DNA of 64,000 nucleotides, from positions 1 through 64,000 of the forward strand of contig NZ_AXBA01000020.1 in assembly GCF_000473085.1 (NCBI RefSeq), read 5' to 3'. This document shows, piece by piece, positions 29,089 through 39,434 of this stretch (the stretch's first letter is position 1; each line of letters starts with the position of its first letter). The notes beneath the pieces are model-generated. The model was not told the origin of the DNA. It saw nothing but the letters and a program-made list of their open reading frames with translations, and ran no database searches. A program made the position numbers and the translations under genes. This DNA is from Azorhizobium doebereinerae UFLA1-100. GTDB taxonomy: Bacteria > Pseudomonadota > Alphaproteobacteria > Rhizobiales > Xanthobacteraceae.

Positions 29089-29520
29089 TCAGGCGGCCTT
29101 CTGCGCATCGAAGCCCGCGCAGGCGAGACGGACGGTCTTCGGCAGGAGGTGGGTTCCGGCCTCGTAATAGCGCCACATGCGGGGGCTGACGCCGAGCGCC
29201 CCGGCGGCTTCGGCCTGGGTCAGGCCATGAGCGTCGCGCCATGCGCGCAGCCATGTGCTGCCCTGTGCGAGGGCGAGCCGCCAAAGGGTGTCAGAGGAGA
29301 TTTCCATGTCCTCCGACCAGTGGGCGCACCAGCCCCATTCGCCGACGGCGACTTGCCGGAAGGCGGCGTCATTCCGGCGCAGCGGCGCGAAGATGGCGAA
29401 GCGGGCGAGATGGGACGCGACGTCCACGGGACTTTCCGCACCGCCTTTCCATGTGACCACGAGGGTGCGGCCGGCATCGGCGCGGACGGCGCGGATGCCG
29501 GGAGCCGCCGGACCGGACAT
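29089..29520 (-). CDS. DUF2442-type protein with C-terminal XRE helix-turn-helix
   Basis: 143 aa. The N-terminal half (VRADAGRTLVVTWKGGAESP, then LRRNDAAFRQVAVGEWGWC) resembles DUF2442. The C-terminal half is a lambda-repressor-type HTH (WLRAWRDAHGLTQAEAAGAL, then GVSPRMWRYYEAGTH). ATG 29520 overlaps the stop of the DUF4160 gene (TGATG). Such DUF4160-DUF2442 pairs are proposed toxin-antitoxin modules; here the HTH protein would be the antitoxin and repressor, acting at the palindrome at 29772-29790. The activity of either partner is unproven. Confidence 0.7.
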   Translation of the reverse strand: MSGPAAPGIRAVRADAGRTLVVTWKGGAESPVDVASHLARFAIFAPLRRNDAAFRQVAVGEWGWCAHWSEDMEISSDTLWRLALAQGSTWLRAWRDAHGLTQAEAAGALGVSPRMWRYYEAGTHLLPKTVRLACAGFDAQKAA

Positions 29521-29747
29521 CAGCGCCTCCGGTTGAGGCGTGTCCACTCGGTTCGCAGCAGTTCGACGTTCTGAGCGGCCCATTCCATCGCCTCCTTCGC
29601 GCGCCGGACGTCGCCCGCGCGCACCGTCATCGTCTCGATCTCCACGATGGCGCGAAAGCCGCGTCCCTCGATGTGAAAGTGCGGCGGGATGTGGTCGTCC
29701 GCATAAATCGCGACCTTGCACGTCGAAAACCGCTGAATGGTGGGCAT
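29520..29747 (-). CDS. DUF4160 domain protein, putative toxin partner
   Basis: 75 aa from ATG 29747 (MPTIQRFSTCKV); ATG 29759 would add four residues. IYADDHIPPHFHIEGRGFRA carries the PHFHxxG signature of DUF4160, small proteins often next to DUF2442 genes. Two His in the motif could be catalytic or metal-binding. It is the first gene of a two-gene operon overlapping the HTH gene. It converges on the broken dehydrogenase gene together with its partner. The toxin label is family-level inference. Confidence 0.7.
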   Translation of the reverse strand: MPTIQRFSTCKVAIYADDHIPPHFHIEGRGFRAIVEIETMTVRAGDVRRAKEAMEWAAQNVELLRTEWTRLNRRR

Positions 29748-29771
29748 CCGCGCATCCATCTGGCGAAAAGA

Positions 29772-29790
29772 ATAGGCAATGATTGCCTAT
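29772..29790. promoter_or_regulatory. Perfect inverted repeat, candidate autorepressor operator
   Basis: ATAGGCAA-TGA-TTGCCTAT has 8-bp perfect arms and a 3-bp spacer. It lies 24 bases upstream of the DUF4160 ATG at 29747, over the expected promoter. The size fits a dimeric lambda-type HTH, pointing to the DUF2442-HTH protein as binder. The site is AT-richer than its surroundings. Confidence 0.65.
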
Positions 29791-29843
29791 CCCGCAAGGC
29801 TCAGGCCTCATGCTAGCTGCTGCGGCCGGGCGGTAAAGATGGT

Positions 29844-31790
<1,947 letters not shown>

Positions 31791-31792
31791 GG

Positions 31793-31829
31793 TTACGACA
31801 TTTCGCAAGTTGATCGCGAAAGATCGTAA
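31793..31829. promoter_or_regulatory. 14-bp-arm inverted repeat, candidate activator (UAS) site
   Basis: TTACGACATTTCGC (31793-31806) and GCGAAAGATCGTAA (31816-31829) pair at 12 of 14 positions around a 9-bp spacer. The site begins 3 bases upstream of the regulator's start codon and ends about 75 bases before the -24 element of the cyanate promoter. That fits an enhancer-like site for the activator with simultaneous autorepression. Confidence 0.6.
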
Positions 31830-31903
31830 CTCACGAAAATCCGTAAATCCAGCAGGCCGACACACAGCCTTGCCGGCCAAGGAGAAGCCGCCGCGCCGGA
31901 GGC

Positions 31904-31918
31904 TGGCACATGGCTTGC
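31904..31918 (+). promoter_or_regulatory. Sigma-54 (-24/-12) promoter
   Basis: TGGCACATGGCTTGC matches the RpoN consensus TGGCAC(G)-N4-TTGC at every key base, with the right GG-to-GC spacing. Transcription should start near 31930, about 40 bases before the binding-protein ATG at 31972. The neighbouring regulator has the GAFTGA motif needed to activate such promoters. Confidence 0.85.
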
Positions 31919-31971
31919 TTAACGTCAGGGAGCACCCCGAAGGATCATCCTTCCATCGAGCGAGGCGGTTC

Positions 31972-33339
31972 ATGGCGAGCAAAGACACCTTCCGGCGATT
32001 CTCCCGGCTGTTCTCCGGCTGCGCCTGCGGCCGTCACCGCTCCCACGCCGAGCACGACATGGCCGCCGCCCGGCCGGCGCAGGACGATGCGGCCCGCTAT
32101 GCCGGCGCGGTCGAGACCGCCGTGGTGCAGGCCCTGTTTCCGCAGGCCGCCCATCGCCGCGCCTTCCTGAAGGCCATCGGCGGCACCGGCATCGCCGCCG
32201 CGCTCGCCCCCTTCCTGCCCCTGGGCGCGGTGACGGACGCCTTCGCGCAGGGCACCGGCGCCATCGAGAAGAAGGACCTGAAGATCGGCTTCATCCCGAT
32301 CACCTGCGCCACGCCGATCATCATGGCCCATCCGCTCGGCTTCTATTCCAAGCACGGGCTCAATGTGGAGGTGGTGAAGACGGCGGGCTGGGCGGTGGTC
32401 CGCGACAAGACCATCAACAAGGAATACGACGCCGCGCACATGCTCTCGCCCATGCCCATCGCCATCTCCATGGGGCTGGGCTCCAACCCCATTCCCTTCT
32501 CCGTCCCGGCGATCGAGAACATCAACGGCCAGGCGATCACGCTGGCCATGAAGCACAAGGACAAGCGGAACCCGAAGGACTGGAAGGGCTTCAAGCTCGC
32601 CATTCCGTTCGACTATTCCATGCACAACTACCTGCTGCGCTACTATCTGGCGGAGCATGGCGTCGATCCCGACGCCGACGTCCAGCTGCGCTCCGTGCCG
32701 CCGCCGGAGATGGTCGCCAACCTGCGCGCCGACAATATCGACGGCTTCCTCGCCCCGGACAACATCTGCCAGCGCGCGGTCTATGACGGCGTCGGCTTCA
32801 TCCATATCCTGTCCAAGGAGATCTGGGACGGCCACCCCTGCTGCTCCTTCACCGCCAGCCAGGAATTCGTCACCGCCAACCCCAACACCTATGCCGCGCT
32901 GCTGCGCGCCATCATCGACGCCAGCGCCTATGCCCAGAAGCCGGAGAACCGCAAGGGCATCGCCGAGGCGATCGCCCCGGCCAACTATCTCAACGCCCCG
33001 CCCGTCGTGCTTGAGCAGGTGCTCACCGGAACCTATGCGGATGGGCTCGGCAACATCAAGAAGGACCCGGACCGGGTGAGCTTCGAGCCGTTCCCCTACG
33101 AGAGCTTCGCGGTGTGGATCCTCACCCAGATGAAGCGCTGGGGGCAGGTGAAGGGCGAAGTGGACTATCAGGGCATCGCCAAGAAGGTGTTTCTCGCCAC
33201 CGAGGCGCAGAAGGTGATGAAGGAGATGGGCCTTAACCCACCGGCCGCCACCAGCAAGAGCTTCTCGGTGATGGGCAAGCCGTTCGACCCGGCCAAGCCG
33301 GAAGAGTATGTGGCGAGCTTCGCCATCAAGCGGGCCTGA
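31972..33339 (+). CDS. CmpA/NrtA-family ABC substrate-binding protein (cyanate uptake, Tat-exported)
   Basis: 455 aa. Residues 1-60 are an unusual extension containing CACGRHRSHAEH (17-28). A twin-arginine signal follows (HRRAFLK at 61-67, hydrophobic to about 90, cleavage near AFAQ). The mature part (KIGFIPITCATPIIMAHPLG onward) is the nitrate/bicarbonate/cyanate binding-protein fold, exported folded to the periplasm. It is first in a four-gene operon with permease, ATPase and cyanase, so cyanate is the best guess for ligand; nitrate or bicarbonate cannot be excluded from sequence. Expression is predicted to depend on sigma-54. Confidence 0.85.
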   Translation: MASKDTFRRFSRLFSGCACGRHRSHAEHDMAAARPAQDDAARYAGAVETAVVQALFPQAAHRRAFLKAIGGTGIAAALAPFLPLGAVTDAFAQGTGAIEKKDLKIGFIPITCATPIIMAHPLGFYSKHGLNVEVVKTAGWAVVRDKTINKEYDAAHMLSPMPIAISMGLGSNPIPFSVPAIENINGQAITLAMKHKDKRNPKDWKGFKLAIPFDYSMHNYLLRYYLAEHGVDPDADVQLRSVPPPEMVANLRADNIDGFLAPDNICQRAVYDGVGFIHILSKEIWDGHPCCSFTASQEFVTANPNTYAALLRAIIDASAYAQKPENRKGIAEAIAPANYLNAPPVVLEQVLTGTYADGLGNIKKDPDRVSFEPFPYESFAVWILTQMKRWGQVKGEVDYQGIAKKVFLATEAQKVMKEMGLNPPAATSKSFSVMGKPFDPAKPEEYVASFAIKRA

Positions 33340-33343
33340 GGCG

Positions 33344-34198
33344 ATGGTGCTGCCCCTGCGCCTGCGCGCGGCGCTGCTGTCGGTGCTGATCCTGGTGGTG
33401 TTCCTGCTGGCCTGGCAGGGCGCCACCGCGGGCTTCGGCGGCGGCGGTGGCGGTCCCGCCACCGGCATGGACCCGGAATATGCCAAGCTGATGGGCCTCA
33501 CCGCCACCACCGGAAAGTCGGCCATGCCGAGCCCGGTGGAGGTCGGCCGGCAGCTCTGGGCGGTCCTGTCCGATCCGTTCTACGACAAGGGGCCGAACGA
33601 CAAGGGCCTGGGCATCCAGCTGGCCTTCTCCCTGGCGCGCGTGCTCATCGGCTACGGCATCGCGGTGGCGGTGGCGATCCCGCTCGGCTTCGTCATCGGC
33701 ATGTCGCCCCTGATGAGCCGCGCGCTCGATCCCTTCATCCAGGTGCTGAAGCCGATCTCGCCGCTCGCCTGGATGCCGCTGGCGCTCTACACCATCAAGG
33801 ATTCCGGCATCTCGGCAGTGTTCGTCATCTTCATCTGCTCGGTCTGGCCGATGCTGCTCAACACCGCCTTCGGCGTCGCCAGCGTGCGCAAGGAATGGCT
33901 GAACGTCGCCCGCACGCTGGAGGTGGGGCCGCTGAAGCGCGCCTTCACCATCATCCTGCCGGCGGCGGCCCCTACCATCCTCACCGGCATGCGCATCTCC
34001 ATCGGCATCGCCTGGCTGGTGATCGTGGCGGCGGAGATGCTGGTGGGCGGCACCGGCATCGGCTATTTCGTCTGGAACGAGTGGAATAATCTGTCGATCA
34101 CCAACGTCATCATCGCCATCCTGGTGATCGGCGTGATGGGGATGATGCTCGACCAGATCCTCGCCACGGTCGCCCGTCTCGTGACCTTTCCGGAGTGA
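33344..34198 (+). CDS. NrtB/CynB-type ABC transporter permease
   Basis: 284 aa with about six to seven membrane helices, of the nitrate/sulfonate/taurine permease group. A hydrophobic N-terminus ([19 protein letters not shown]) is followed by a Gly-rich periplasmic loop, and the EAA-like cytoplasmic loop contains [20 protein letters not shown]. The ATG at 33344 follows the binding-protein stop by 4 bases; the next gene starts 4 bases after its stop. It forms the channel of the presumed cyanate importer. Confidence 0.87.
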   Translation: MVLPLRLRAALLSVLILVVFLLAWQGATAGFGGGGGGPATGMDPEYAKLMGLTATTGKSAMPSPVEVGRQLWAVLSDPFYDKGPNDKGLGIQLAFSLARVLIGYGIAVAVAIPLGFVIGMSPLMSRALDPFIQVLKPISPLAWMPLALYTIKDSGISAVFVIFICSVWPMLLNTAFGVASVRKEWLNVARTLEVGPLKRAFTIILPAAAPTILTGMRISIGIAWLVIVAAEMLVGGTGIGYFVWNEWNNLSITNVIIAILVIGVMGMMLDQILATVARLVTFPE

Positions 34199-34202
34199 GG
34201 CG

Positions 34203-35087
34203 ATGACGCAATCCTATCTCTCCATCGAAGGCATCGCCCGCCGCTTCCAGGCGCCGGGCGGCAAGGGCTCCACGGTGTTCGAGGACCTGTGGTTCTCCAT
34301 GAACAAGGGCGATTTCGCCGCCATCATCGGCCATTCCGGCTGCGGCAAGACCACGGTGCTGAACATCCTCGCCGGGCTCGACGCGCCGGACGAGGGCGCG
34401 GTGGTGATGGACGGCAAGGCCATCGAGGGCCCGTCGCTGGACCGCGCGGTGATCTTCCAGAGCCACGCTTTGCTGCCCTGGAAGAGCGTGCTGGGCAATG
34501 TGGCCTATGCGGTGGCCTCGCGCCACCGCGACTGGTCGCGCGACCGGGTGCGGGCCCATGCCGAGCGCTTCATCGAGGTGGTGGGGCTGAAGGGCGCCGA
34601 GCACAAGAAGCCGGCGGAGCTGTCCGGCGGCATGAAGCAGCGCGTCGGCATCGCCCGCGCCTTGTCCATCGAGCCGAAGATGCTGCTGATGGACGAGCCC
34701 TTCTCCGCGCTCGACGCGCTCACCCGCGGCACCTTGCAGGACGAGGTGCGGCGCATCTGCCTGGAGACCGGGCAGACGGTGTTCATGATCACCCACGACG
34801 TGGACGAGGCGATCTATCTGGCCGACCGCATCGTGCTGATGACCAACGGCCCTCAGGCCTGCGTGGCCGAGATCGTGGACAACCCGCTACCGCGCGACCG
34901 GCGCCGGCTCGACCTGCACAAGCAGCCGGACTTCTACGCCGTGCGCAACCACCTGATCGACTTCCTGGTGGAGCGCTCGCGCACCTTCAAGGATGGGCTT
35001 CCGCCCGACTACGACCGCCGCCGCCCCCCGGTGGTGCGCCCCGCCCATCTGCCGCCCACGCCGCCGGACGGCGTGCGGGCGGCGTGA
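34203..35087 (+). CDS. NrtD/CynD-type ABC transporter ATP-binding protein
   Basis: 294 aa. Walker [11 protein letters not shown]-loop FQSHALLPW, signature [15 protein letters not shown], Walker [13 protein letters not shown] and the switch His in [10 protein letters not shown] are all present. The C-terminal 60 residues are a short family extension without a regulatory NrtC-type domain. It energises the cyanate-type importer. It is 32 bases before cynS in the same operon. Confidence 0.92.
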   Translation: MTQSYLSIEGIARRFQAPGGKGSTVFEDLWFSMNKGDFAAIIGHSGCGKTTVLNILAGLDAPDEGAVVMDGKAIEGPSLDRAVIFQSHALLPWKSVLGNVAYAVASRHRDWSRDRVRAHAERFIEVVGLKGAEHKKPAELSGGMKQRVGIARALSIEPKMLLMDEPFSALDALTRGTLQDEVRRICLETGQTVFMITHDVDEAIYLADRIVLMTNGPQACVAEIVDNPLPRDRRRLDLHKQPDFYAVRNHLIDFLVERSRTFKDGLPPDYDRRRPPVVRPAHLPPTPPDGVRAA

Positions 35088-35119
35088 CCTGAACCGGACA
35101 GACCACAGGAGAGACGCAC

Positions 35120-35602
35120 ATGAAACGCGAAGAACTCACCGAGAAGATCCTCGACATCAAGCGCGAGAAGGGCTGGACCTGGAAGCACATCACCAACGAG
35201 ATCGGCGGCATGTCGCCGGTGCTCGTGGTCGGCGCGCTGCTCGGCCAGATGAAGCTGGTGAAGCCGCTGGCCAAGGCGGCGGCGGAGCTGTTCGGCCTCA
35301 GCGAGGTGGAGGAGCGCATGCTCAACGAGGTGCCCTATCGCGGCGCGCCCATGCCGCCCACCGATCCGCTGATCTACCGCTTCTACGAGATGGTGATGGT
35401 GAACGGCCCGGCCTGGAAGGCGCTGATCGAGGAGGAGTTCGGCGACGGCATCATGTCGGCCATCGACTTCGACATCGACATCGGCCGGCTGGAGAATCCG
35501 AAGGGCGACCGGGTGAAGATCACCATGTCCGGCAAGTTCCTGCCCTATAAATATTACGGTGCCGAGCAGGGCACCCCCGAATACGGCTTCAAGGAAGCCT
35601 GA
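35120..35602 (+). CDS. cynS: Cyanate hydratase (cyanase)
   Basis: 160 aa. It converts cyanate plus bicarbonate to CO2 and carbamate, which breaks down to ammonia and CO2, allowing detoxification and use of cyanate as nitrogen source. An N-terminal HTH-like segment precedes the decameric catalytic domain. Catalytic residues align with E. coli Arg96/Glu99/Ser122: Arg87 and Glu90 in PTDPLIYRFYE, Ser113 in GDGIMSAIDFD. A GGAGAG ribosome site precedes ATG 35120. No cynT carbonic anhydrase is adjacent. It ends the operon just before a terminator. Confidence 0.96.
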   Translation: MKREELTEKILDIKREKGWTWKHITNEIGGMSPVLVVGALLGQMKLVKPLAKAAAELFGLSEVEERMLNEVPYRGAPMPPTDPLIYRFYEMVMVNGPAWKALIEEEFGDGIMSAIDFDIDIGRLENPKGDRVKITMSGKFLPYKYYGAEQGTPEYGFKEA

Positions 35603-35641
35603 TCCATTCCCCGCGCCGCGCCCGCGGGGGAACCGAACCGA

Positions 35642-35674
35642 GGGTGTGGAAGCACGGGCTTCCGCACCCTTTTT
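35642..35674 (+). terminator. Rho-independent terminator of the cyanate operon
   Basis: A 12-bp stem (GGGTGTGGAAGC / GCTTCCGCACCC, one G-T or mismatch position) with loop ACGG, followed by TTTTT at 35670-35674. It lies 40 bases after cynS and 2 bases before the end of the convergent IclR-type gene. Confidence 0.9.
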
Positions 35675-35675
35675 G

Positions 35676-36479
35676 CTAATCGGCGGCGGGCGGCCCGTCC
35701 TGGGCGCCTAGGCGGGCCGACAAGGCGGCGGCGACGCGGTGCAGCCCGTCGCCCAGCTCCGCCATGCGTGCCGCTGTCGCCTCGTGCTCCAGCAGGCTGA
35801 TGGCGATGCCGGCCACCGCCTGGCCGGAATAGTCCCGCACCGCCGTGCCGATGCACACCATGCCCTCGCGGATCTGCCCGTCGTCGATGGAGAAGCCGCG
35901 CTTGCGGGTGGCCGCCAGTTCCGCCTGGAGCGCGGGCAGGGACTTGGTGCTGTGCGCGGTGAGCGGCTTCGGCCAGTCGGCGGCGAGCAGCGCCTTCACC
36001 TTCTCGGGTTCAAGCGTGCTCAGGATGGCCTTGCCGGTGGCGGTGAAGGGGGCGGGCAGGCGCATGCCGATGCGGAAGGTGAAGCCGAGCGGGGCGGAAC
36101 TGTTGCGGCAGGCGAGATAGACCACCTCCGCGCCTTCCAGCACCGTGAGGGTGATGGTGTAGCCCTCCAGATGCGAGGTCTGCGCGAAGACGTTCTGGAA
36201 CTCCCCCACCAGATCGAACTGCCCGAGGAAGCTGCTGGCCCAGCTCATGAGGTGCGGCCCAAGGCGGAAGGTGCCCTCCGGGGAGCGCGCCAGGAGGTCC
36301 AGTTCCACCAGGGTGGCGATCAGCCCGTGCGCCGTGCTCTTGGGCAGGTCGATGGCGCGCGCGATGTCCGCCGCCGTGGGCGGCGTGCCGAGCCCGCCGA
36401 CGAAATCGAGCACGCGCACCGCCCGCCGCAGCGCCGGCACGCTCTCGCCCAAAGATTTTGAAACATCCGCAGCCACCAT
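35676..36479 (-). CDS. blcR: IclR family regulator, BlcR-like
   Basis: 267 aa from ATG 36479; a TTG at 36515 would add 12 residues. N-terminal winged helix (TAADIARAIDLPKSTAHGLI) and C-terminal effector domain (GFSIDDGQIREGMVCIGTAV). It is divergent from a three-gene operon whose enzymes match Agrobacterium blcA, blcB and blcC, where the IclR-type BlcR (AttJ) represses until gamma-butyrolactone, 4-hydroxybutyrate or succinate semialdehyde binds. Three half-sites in the divergent promoter support this. The name rests on synteny and family, not a direct comparison. Confidence 0.8.
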   Translation of the reverse strand: MVAADVSKSLGESVPALRRAVRVLDFVGGLGTPPTAADIARAIDLPKSTAHGLIATLVELDLLARSPEGTFRLGPHLMSWASSFLGQFDLVGEFQNVFAQTSHLEGYTITLTVLEGAEVVYLACRNSSAPLGFTFRIGMRLPAPFTATGKAILSTLEPEKVKALLAADWPKPLTAHSTKSLPALQAELAATRKRGFSIDDGQIREGMVCIGTAVRDYSGQAVAGIAISLLEHEATAARMAELGDGLHRVAAALSARLGAQDGPPAAD

Positions 36480-36516
36480 GGACGAGAGTCTTGACGAAGC
36501 CGCGACTTGAGGCAAT

Positions 36517-36553
36517 AGTTCAATACAACGAATAGAGTTCAGCTAATTGAACT
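36517..36553. promoter_or_regulatory. AGTTCA half-sites, candidate BlcR operator
   Basis: AGTTCA occurs at 36517-36522 and 36536-36541, and its complement TGAACT at 36548-36553. The last two form a 6-bp-arm palindrome with a GCTAAT spacer. The first two are direct copies 19 bp apart, roughly two helical turns. The cluster lies between the divergent blcR and blcA starts. Confidence 0.6.
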
Positions 36554-36572
36554 ACGGAAAGCCTCAAGGAGA

Positions 36573-38033
36573 GTGCTCTTGCTGCATCTGAGCCACCCCG
36601 CTTTGCTCCGCGACGCCTGCCTCGTGAACGGCACCTGGCGCACCGCGGCCGATTCGGCCCGCATCGCCGTCCACAACCCGGCCGACGGCGCCATCGTCGG
36701 CCACGTGCCGCAGCTCTCGGCGGCGGAGACGCAGGCGGCGGTGGACGCGGCGGCGGCCGCCTTCGGCCCCTGGGCGAAGAAGCCGGCCCGCGAGCGCACC
36801 GCCATCCTGCGGCGCTGGTTCGACCTCATCGTGCAGCATGCCGACGATCTGGCGGCGCTGATGACCGCCGAGCAGGGCAAGCCCCTGGCCGAGGCCAAGG
36901 GCGAGGTGATGTATGCCGCCTCCTTCGTGGAATGGTTCGCCGAGGAGGCCAAGCGGGTCTATGGCGACGTCATTCCCGCGCCGACCGGCGACAAGCGCCT
37001 CATCGTTATCAAGCAGCCGGTGGGCGTCACCGCGGCCATCACGCCGTGGAACTTCCCGGCGGCGATGATCACCCGCAAGGCGGCCCCCGCGCTGGCGGCC
37101 GGCTGCGTGATGATCGTCAAGCCCGCCGAGCAGACCCCGCTCACCGCCTTGGCCCTGGGCGTCCTCGCCGAGGAGGCCGGCATTCCGGCCGGCGTGCTTC
37201 AGGTCATCACCGGCGAGGCGCGGGAGGTCGGCGGCGTGCTGACCTCCAGCGATACGGTGCGCAAGCTCTCCTTCACCGGCTCCACCGAGGTCGGCCGCAT
37301 CCTGATGGCGCAGTGCGCCCCCACCATCAAGCGCCTGTCGCTGGAGCTGGGCGGCAACGCCCCCTTCATCGTGTTCGACGATGCGGATCTGGACGCCGCG
37401 GTGGAAGGCGCCATCGCCTCGAAATACCGCAACGCCGGCCAGACCTGCGTGTGCGCCAACCGCTTCTATGTGCAGGCCGGCGTCTATGACGCCTTCGCCG
37501 CCAAGCTGACCGAGCGGGTGAAGCAGCTGCCCGTGGGCGTGGGCACCGAGCCCGGCGTGCTGATCGGCCCGCTGATCGACGAGGATGCCGTCGCCAAGGT
37601 GAAGAGCCATGTGGCGGACGCCCTCTCCAAGGGCGCCAGCCTGGCGCTGGGCGGCAAGCCGCATGCGCGTGGCGCGCTGTTCTTCGAGCCGACGGTGCTC
37701 ACCGGCGTGACCTCCGCCATGAAGGTGGCGCGCGAGGAAACCTTCGGCCCGGTGGCGCCGCTGTTCCGCTTCGAGACCGAGGCGGAGGCGGTGGCCATGG
37801 CCAACGACACCGAGTTCGGCCTCGCCGCCTATTTCTTCACCGAGAACGCCCGTCGCGCCTGGCGCGTGGCGGAGGCGCTGGAATACGGGATGGTGGGCCA
37901 CAACACCGGCCTCATCTCCAACGAGGTGGCGCCGTTCGGCGGCGTCAAGCAGTCCGGCATCGGCCGCGAGGGTTCGAAGTACGGCATCGAGGAATATCTC
38001 GAAATCAAGTATCTGTGCTCGGCGGTGGGCTGA
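36573..38033 (+). CDS. blcA: NAD(P)-dependent succinate semialdehyde dehydrogenase
   Basis: 486 aa, close to E. coli GabD (482). It oxidises succinate semialdehyde to succinate for the TCA cycle. Asn160 (TPWNFP), Glu258 (ELGG) and the nucleophile Cys292 (NAGQTCVCANR) are all visible, with the cofactor motif FTGSTEVGR. Start is GTG 36573 or TTG 36579; AAGGAG at 36566-36571 favours the latter spacing. It is first gene of the lactone-degradation operon, divergent from blcR. A general GabD role in GABA use is an alternative. Confidence 0.88.
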   Translation: MLLLHLSHPALLRDACLVNGTWRTAADSARIAVHNPADGAIVGHVPQLSAAETQAAVDAAAAAFGPWAKKPARERTAILRRWFDLIVQHADDLAALMTAEQGKPLAEAKGEVMYAASFVEWFAEEAKRVYGDVIPAPTGDKRLIVIKQPVGVTAAITPWNFPAAMITRKAAPALAAGCVMIVKPAEQTPLTALALGVLAEEAGIPAGVLQVITGEAREVGGVLTSSDTVRKLSFTGSTEVGRILMAQCAPTIKRLSLELGGNAPFIVFDDADLDAAVEGAIASKYRNAGQTCVCANRFYVQAGVYDAFAAKLTERVKQLPVGVGTEPGVLIGPLIDEDAVAKVKSHVADALSKGASLALGGKPHARGALFFEPTVLTGVTSAMKVAREETFGPVAPLFRFETEAEAVAMANDTEFGLAAYFFTENARRAWRVAEALEYGMVGHNTGLISNEVAPFGGVKQSGIGREGSKYGIEEYLEIKYLCSAVG

Positions 38034-38243
38034 GCACCAGGTCATCAGGCTTCATCGGCGGCCCCCGGCGCGGGGTCGCCTGACGCTTCCGCCCGTGCGA
38101 GCCGGCGCCGCGCGCCGCGCCCGCACGCGCTCCCCCCTTCGACACCCCCTTCAGCCCATCCGCCGCGCCTTTGGCGCGCGGCGCGCCGTGCCCTGCCGGC
38201 CGGCGCGCGCATTCCCCTGCCACACCCTCGGGAGGACCCAACC
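38034..38243 (+). other. GC-rich gap between blcA and blcB with a stem-loop
   Basis: A 210-base spacer, unusually long within an operon. It contains CGCGCC-TTT-GGCGCG (38164-38178) and longer imperfect GC-rich complementarity, but no T-run. I see no open frame with good start signals. GGGAGGA at 38230-38236 serves blcB. The stem could mark an mRNA-processing site. Confidence 0.4.
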
Positions 38244-39410
38244 GTGAGCAACGGCCTCAATCCCTTTGAATTCCGCACCGTCCCCGCCATCCAGCTGGAA
38301 TGGTCCGGCGCCAGGCGCCTGGGCGAGATCGTCGCCGCGCGCTTTCCCGCCCGCAAGGCGCTGCTCGTCACCGACGGCGGGCTGGTGAAGGCGGGCGTCA
38401 TCGCCCCCATTGCCGCCAGCCTGGAGGCGGCGGGCTTTGCCGTCACCCTGTTCGACGAGGTGGTGGCCGATCCGCCGGAGCATGTGCTGCTGGCCTGCGT
38501 CGCCAAGGCCAAGGCGGCGGGCGTCGACATCGTCATCGGCCTCGGCGGCGGCTCCTCGCTGGACGTGGCGAAGCTGGCGGCGGTGCTGCTGGTCTCCGAG
38601 CAGCCGCTCGCCGAACTGTACGGCATCGGCAAGGTGCAGGGCTCGCGCCTGCCGCTGGTCCAGGTGCCGACCACCTCCGGCACCGGCTCGGAGGTGACCA
38701 ACATCACCATCCTGACCACCGGCGAGACCACCAAGATGGGCGTCGTCTCGCCCCAGCTCTATGCCGACTTCGTGCTGCTGGACGGTGAGCTGACCGTGGG
38801 CCTGCCGGCGGTGCACACCGCCGCCACCGGCATCGACGCCATGGTCCATGCCATCGAGGCCTATACCAGCGCCCACAAGAAGAACCCGGTGTCCGACGCG
38901 CTGGCCCGCGAGGCGCTGCGCCTGCTCTCGGCCAACCTGATCGCCGCCTGCAAGGACGGCACCGACCGCAAGGCGCGCGAATCCATGCTGCTGGGCGCCA
39001 TGCTGGCGGGGCAGGCGTTCGCCAACTCGCCGGTGGCGGCGGTGCATGCGCTGGCCTATCCGCTGGGCGGCCACTACCACGTGCCGCACGGCCTCTCCAA
39101 CGCGCTGATGCTCGGCCCGGTGCTGCGCTTCAACGCCAAGGCCGCCGCCCCGCTCTATGCGGAACTGGCTGACGTGGTGGCCGGGCCCGGCCCCGGCGGC
39201 GTGGAGGCGCGCGCCGACGTGTTCGTCGCCACCCTGCAGAAGCTGATGGACGAGAGCGGCGCCCCCCGTCGCCTGCGCGACGTGGGCGTGACCGACAACA
39301 GCCTCGCCATGCTGGCCTCCGACGCCATGAAGCAGACCCGCCTCCTGGTGAACAACCCGGTGGAGGTCACCGAGGCGGACGCGCTGGCGCTCTATCGCGA
39401 AGCCTTCTGA
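38244..39410 (+). CDS. blcB: Iron-containing alcohol dehydrogenase, 4-hydroxybutyrate dehydrogenase-like
   Basis: 388 aa, group III alcohol dehydrogenase. It should oxidise 4-hydroxybutyrate to succinate semialdehyde with NAD. GLGGGSSLDVAKLA binds the nucleotide. The iron ligands fit: Asp in TGIDAMVHAIEAY, its His, and the two His of VHALAYPLGGHYHVPHG. GTG 38244 is preceded by GGGAGGA. It sits between the aldehyde dehydrogenase and the lactonase, as in blcABC, which supports the specific substrate. Confidence 0.87.
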   Translation: MSNGLNPFEFRTVPAIQLEWSGARRLGEIVAARFPARKALLVTDGGLVKAGVIAPIAASLEAAGFAVTLFDEVVADPPEHVLLACVAKAKAAGVDIVIGLGGGSSLDVAKLAAVLLVSEQPLAELYGIGKVQGSRLPLVQVPTTSGTGSEVTNITILTTGETTKMGVVSPQLYADFVLLDGELTVGLPAVHTAATGIDAMVHAIEAYTSAHKKNPVSDALAREALRLLSANLIAACKDGTDRKARESMLLGAMLAGQAFANSPVAAVHALAYPLGGHYHVPHGLSNALMLGPVLRFNAKAAAPLYAELADVVAGPGPGGVEARADVFVATLQKLMDESGAPRRLRDVGVTDNSLAMLASDAMKQTRLLVNNPVEVTEADALALYREAF

Positions 39411-39434
39411 TCACAAGAATATTTGGAGGATGTC

